Shown: positions 7,417-9,579 of the stretch, piece by piece | How positions within the stretch are numbered: position 1 is the first letter of the stretch | Layout of the letters: each line of letters opens with the position of its first letter | Translations under genes and position numbers: made by a program | Origin: Candidatus Cloacimonadota bacterium | GTDB taxonomy: Bacteria; Cloacimonadota; Cloacimonadia; Cloacimonadales; JAOZMQ01 | Direction of reading: 5' to 3' | NCBI GenBank assembly: GCA_029934195.1 | Contig: JAOZMQ010000041.1 | Coordinates: 3,741 to 13,319, forward strand | Length of the DNA: 9,579 nt | Notes under the pieces: generated by a model | What the model saw: only the letters and a program-made list of their open reading frames with translations | What the model was told of the DNA's origin: nothing | Database searches by the model: none

Positions 7417-9366
7417 GTGGAAAAAAAACATTTGATTATGGGAACAGCAGGTCATATTGACCATGGTAAAACTTCTCTTATTAGAGCATTAACGGGATAT
7501 GATTGTGATACGCACAAACAAGAAAAAGAAAGAGGAATTACCATCAATCTTGGGTTTTCTCACTTAGATTTACCTTCCGGTAATAGTGTCGGAATTGTTG
7601 ATGTTCCCGGACATGCCGATTTTATTAATACAATGGTTGCAGGTGCCAGTGGAATTGATTTTGTTTTATTAATCATTTCCGCAGATGAAGGTGTGATGCC
7701 TCAAACCAAAGAACATCTTAATATTATGAAAGTGCTAAATGTTAAATCCGGAATAGTTGTATTAACAAAAATGGATTTAGTTGATGAAGAATTATTAGAA
7801 TTAGCAATTGAAGAAGTAAATGAATTTGTTGAAGGTTCTTTTCTTCAAAATGCTCCAATTATTCCTGTTTCGTCTATTTCAATGAAAAATATTAAAAAAC
7901 TAATAAATGAAATTGAAAATCTTTTCCAAGTAATTCAGAGTAAAGATGTGTCCGGATATTTTAGAATGTTTATAGATCGAATTTTTTCTATCAAAGGATT
8001 TGGAACAATTGTTAATGGTTCTGTTTTGTCCGGTTCTCTTTCTAAAGAGGATTCAGTGTTTTTATTGCCAAAAGGTGATCAGCTTCGAATAAGAAGAATT
8101 GAAAAACATGGTCAAGAAACTGATAAAATATTTGCAGGAGATCGAGCATCTTTAAATCTTGTAGGGTTAAAAAGGTCAGATTTCCAAAAAGGAATGCTTC
8201 TTTCATCTAAATATATCAAACCAACAAATTTAATTGATGCAAATATAACTCTATTTGAAAATGATATTTCAATCGGTCTTTGGAGTCAGGTTTTATTCAT
8301 TCTTGGAACAATTCGTATTGCGGCAAGGATACATTTACTTGATAAAAATAAATTGTTAAAAGGAGAATCCGGTCTTGTACAAATCTATCTTCCAGAGCCG
8401 ATATTAACCGTTTTTGGTGATAAATTTATTATTAGAAATTCTTCGAAAGAGATGACTATAGGTGGCGGAACTATTATTGATGTTTATCCTTTACATCATC
8501 GAAGAAGAAGGAAAGAACAGATTGATATCGTTGAAAAATTATCCGGTGGAGATTATAAAGAATTGATTGCAACAGAGGTCAGAAAGTCAATATCACCGGT
8601 TACAGAATTCTATATTGCAGATAAAATCAATATTTTTCCAGAAGCTGTTGAAGAAATAATTAAACAAGGTCTTCCAGAAGATATTGAAATTTATCATGAT
8701 AAAGAAAGCTATCTTTTATTAAAAGAGACAATTATTAGAAAATTAAAAAGGTCAATTATTGAAAATTTACATAAATATCATGATCTTAATCCTTTCGTTG
8801 AAACAGGCAGAAATTTTACAGAACTTCTTGGAATTTTCAGGCAAAAAATAGAAGAAATTCATAAGAGAATCCTTAAACTTTTTCTTGCTGAAATGATAAA
8901 TAATGGGAAACTAAAAAAAGTCAATAATACTTGGGCATTAAAAAAACATTCGATTGTACTTGATAAAAGTTTTATGAAGCAGGAAAAAGCAGTTGAGGAT
9001 TTTCTCAATGAATCTGGTCATCAATTACCCAATATGGATGATTTTGCAACAATACTGAAACTTAATAATATCAATGATAAAACTTTACGACAAATATATG
9101 CATACCTCCAAAATCAAAAGAAAATATGCTTTATAGAAAAATTTCCATTTAGATCTCAAATTATTGAATCTGCAAAAAAAATGGTTACTACCTTAGGAAA
9201 AGAAAACTCTCAAGGTTTTACTCTTGCTCAATTTAGAGATGAATTCAAAACTAACAGAAAAACAGCTACTTTTATTCTGGAATATTTTGATAATGAAGGT
9301 ATTACATATAGAAAAGAAAATAGCAGATTTCTTACTAAAAAATTTCTATCTTTAGTGAATAATTAG
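7417..9366 (+). CDS. selB: Selenocysteine-specific translation elongation factor SelB
   Basis: A GTPase of 649 residues that delivers Sec-tRNA to ribosomes stalled at UGA and binds the SECIS hairpin of selenoprotein mRNAs. The N-terminal EF-Tu-like G domain (about 5-175) has G1 GHIDHGKT at 12-19, G2 GITINLGF at 40-47, G3 DVPGH at 62-66, G4 TKMD at 117-120 and G5 near SS 152-153. The start of domain II has GFGTIVNGSVLSG at 194-206, and domain III closes with IGGGTIIDVYP at 348-358, a typical SelB boundary. Residues from about 365 to the end fit the winged-helix repeats that bind SECIS RNA, with a conserved-looking tail RKTATFILEYFD at 614-625. The length is normal for bacterial SelB (about 610-640), and this long C-terminus separates it from EF-Tu and IF2. 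The start is GTG. It is divergent from the peptidase gene and has no other selenium gene beside it within the window, although selA often neighbours selB elsewhere. Confidence 0.96.
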   Translation: MEKKHLIMGTAGHIDHGKTSLIRALTGYDCDTHKQEKERGITINLGFSHLDLPSGNSVGIVDVPGHADFINTMVAGASGIDFVLLIISADEGVMPQTKEHLNIMKVLNVKSGIVVLTKMDLVDEELLELAIEEVNEFVEGSFLQNAPIIPVSSISMKNIKKLINEIENLFQVIQSKDVSGYFRMFIDRIFSIKGFGTIVNGSVLSGSLSKEDSVFLLPKGDQLRIRRIEKHGQETDKIFAGDRASLNLVGLKRSDFQKGMLLSSKYIKPTNLIDANITLFENDISIGLWSQVLFILGTIRIAARIHLLDKNKLLKGESGLVQIYLPEPILTVFGDKFIIRNSSKEMTIGGGTIIDVYPLHHRRRRKEQIDIVEKLSGGDYKELIATEVRKSISPVTEFYIADKINIFPEAVEEIIKQGLPEDIEIYHDKESYLLLKETIIRKLKRSIIENLHKYHDLNPFVETGRNFTELLGIFRQKIEEIHKRILKLFLAEMINNGKLKKVNNTWALKKHSIVLDKSFMKQEKAVEDFLNESGHQLPNMDDFATILKLNNINDKTLRQIYAYLQNQKKICFIEKFPFRSQIIESAKKMVTTLGKENSQGFTLAQFRDEFKTNRKTATFILEYFDNEGITYRKENSRFLTKKFLSLVNN

Positions 9367-9579
9367 TCTTTGAACTAAAAGTATTTTTGCTACTGATTAC
9401 TCGGAGATTCGCAGATAAAAAACTATGAATAAAAAATTATTTTCTTTTGAATTCACTTTTAATTTACCTTTTGTAAATCTTTAAATATTCAATATTTAAC
9501 CACAATCTTTTTCAAGTGAAAAATGTTTTTTTGTGATAATTTGTGAAGGAGAGTGATAAATTCTATCAGAGAAAATAAA
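9367..9579. other. Region downstream of selB, no gene supported
   Basis: These 213 bp follow the selB TAG stop. No stem followed by a T run is evident, so I cannot place a selB terminator. The segment around 9390-9420 is slightly GC-richer, and the remainder is very AT-rich. A strong ribosome-binding-like AAGGAG (9546-9551) is followed by GTG at 9553 with only 1 nt between them, too close for normal initiation. A gene may begin just beyond the right edge. Confidence 0.55.
9481..9499. repeat. Perfect 19-nt AT palindrome
   Basis: TTAAATATT and AATATTTAA flank a single C, giving perfect 9-bp arms. It overlaps a weak promoter-like pair, TTGTAA (9471-9476) and TATTTA (9493-9498), spaced 16 bp apart. 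It could be an operator for a gene starting outside the window. In DNA this rich in A and T, chance is also plausible. Confidence 0.45.

Noticed and set aside
9546..9579. Possible gene start at GTG 9553
   Set aside because: The AAGGAG sits 1 nt from the GTG, which is too close for initiation, and only nine codons are visible.

Overview
The window is AT-rich and carries four protein genes. One of them, at the left edge, is incomplete. A very large secreted peptidase ends in the YPNPFNPTT-type C-terminal domain that is common in the Fibrobacteres-Chlorobi-Bacteroidetes (FCB) superphylum. That ending, the low GC and the family mix suggest an uncultured anaerobic FCB lineage, with Candidatus Cloacimonadota as my best guess. 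This is inference from protein style. There is no rRNA or other marker gene to prove it, and I found no tRNA, rRNA, CRISPR array or transposase.

Left part, minus strand (1-2520): an MsbA-type ABC exporter (616-2520) is followed after 8 bp by the 5' portion of an AAA-type P-loop ATPase gene (1-607) that leaves the window. The tight spacing, and a ribosome binding site overlapping the exporter's stop codon, suggest co-transcription. The two families have no known functional link.

Middle (2521-3102): about 580 bp with no convincing gene. It holds a somewhat GC-richer block that looks like decayed or dispersed repeat DNA, and, against the next gene, a clear rho-independent terminator read on the minus strand. 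Then comes one 1278-codon minus-strand gene (3103-6939) for a secreted gingipain-like (family C25) cysteine peptidase. Its order is signal peptide, propeptide, catalytic domain, Ig-like and CARDB-like beta domains, a MAM/jelly-roll-like domain, an ASH-like domain and a C-terminal sorting/FlgD-like domain. It has its own candidate promoter and terminator and is probably monocistronic.

Right part: a 477-bp divergent intergenic region (6940-7416) contains candidate promoters for both flanking genes, a four-copy 15-bp tandem repeat enclosed by an 8-bp inverted repeat, and an imperfect 30-nt palindrome. On the plus strand follows selB (7417-9366), the selenocysteine-specific elongation factor, with a GTG start. 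This implies that the organism decodes UGA as selenocysteine at SECIS elements. The last 213 bp hold no gene I can support, but include a perfect 19-nt AT palindrome.

The genes do not form one pathway. They are an envelope exporter with a passenger ATPase, a secreted peptidase and a translation factor. I see no clear new multi-gene system; the least explained parts are the two intergenic regions.
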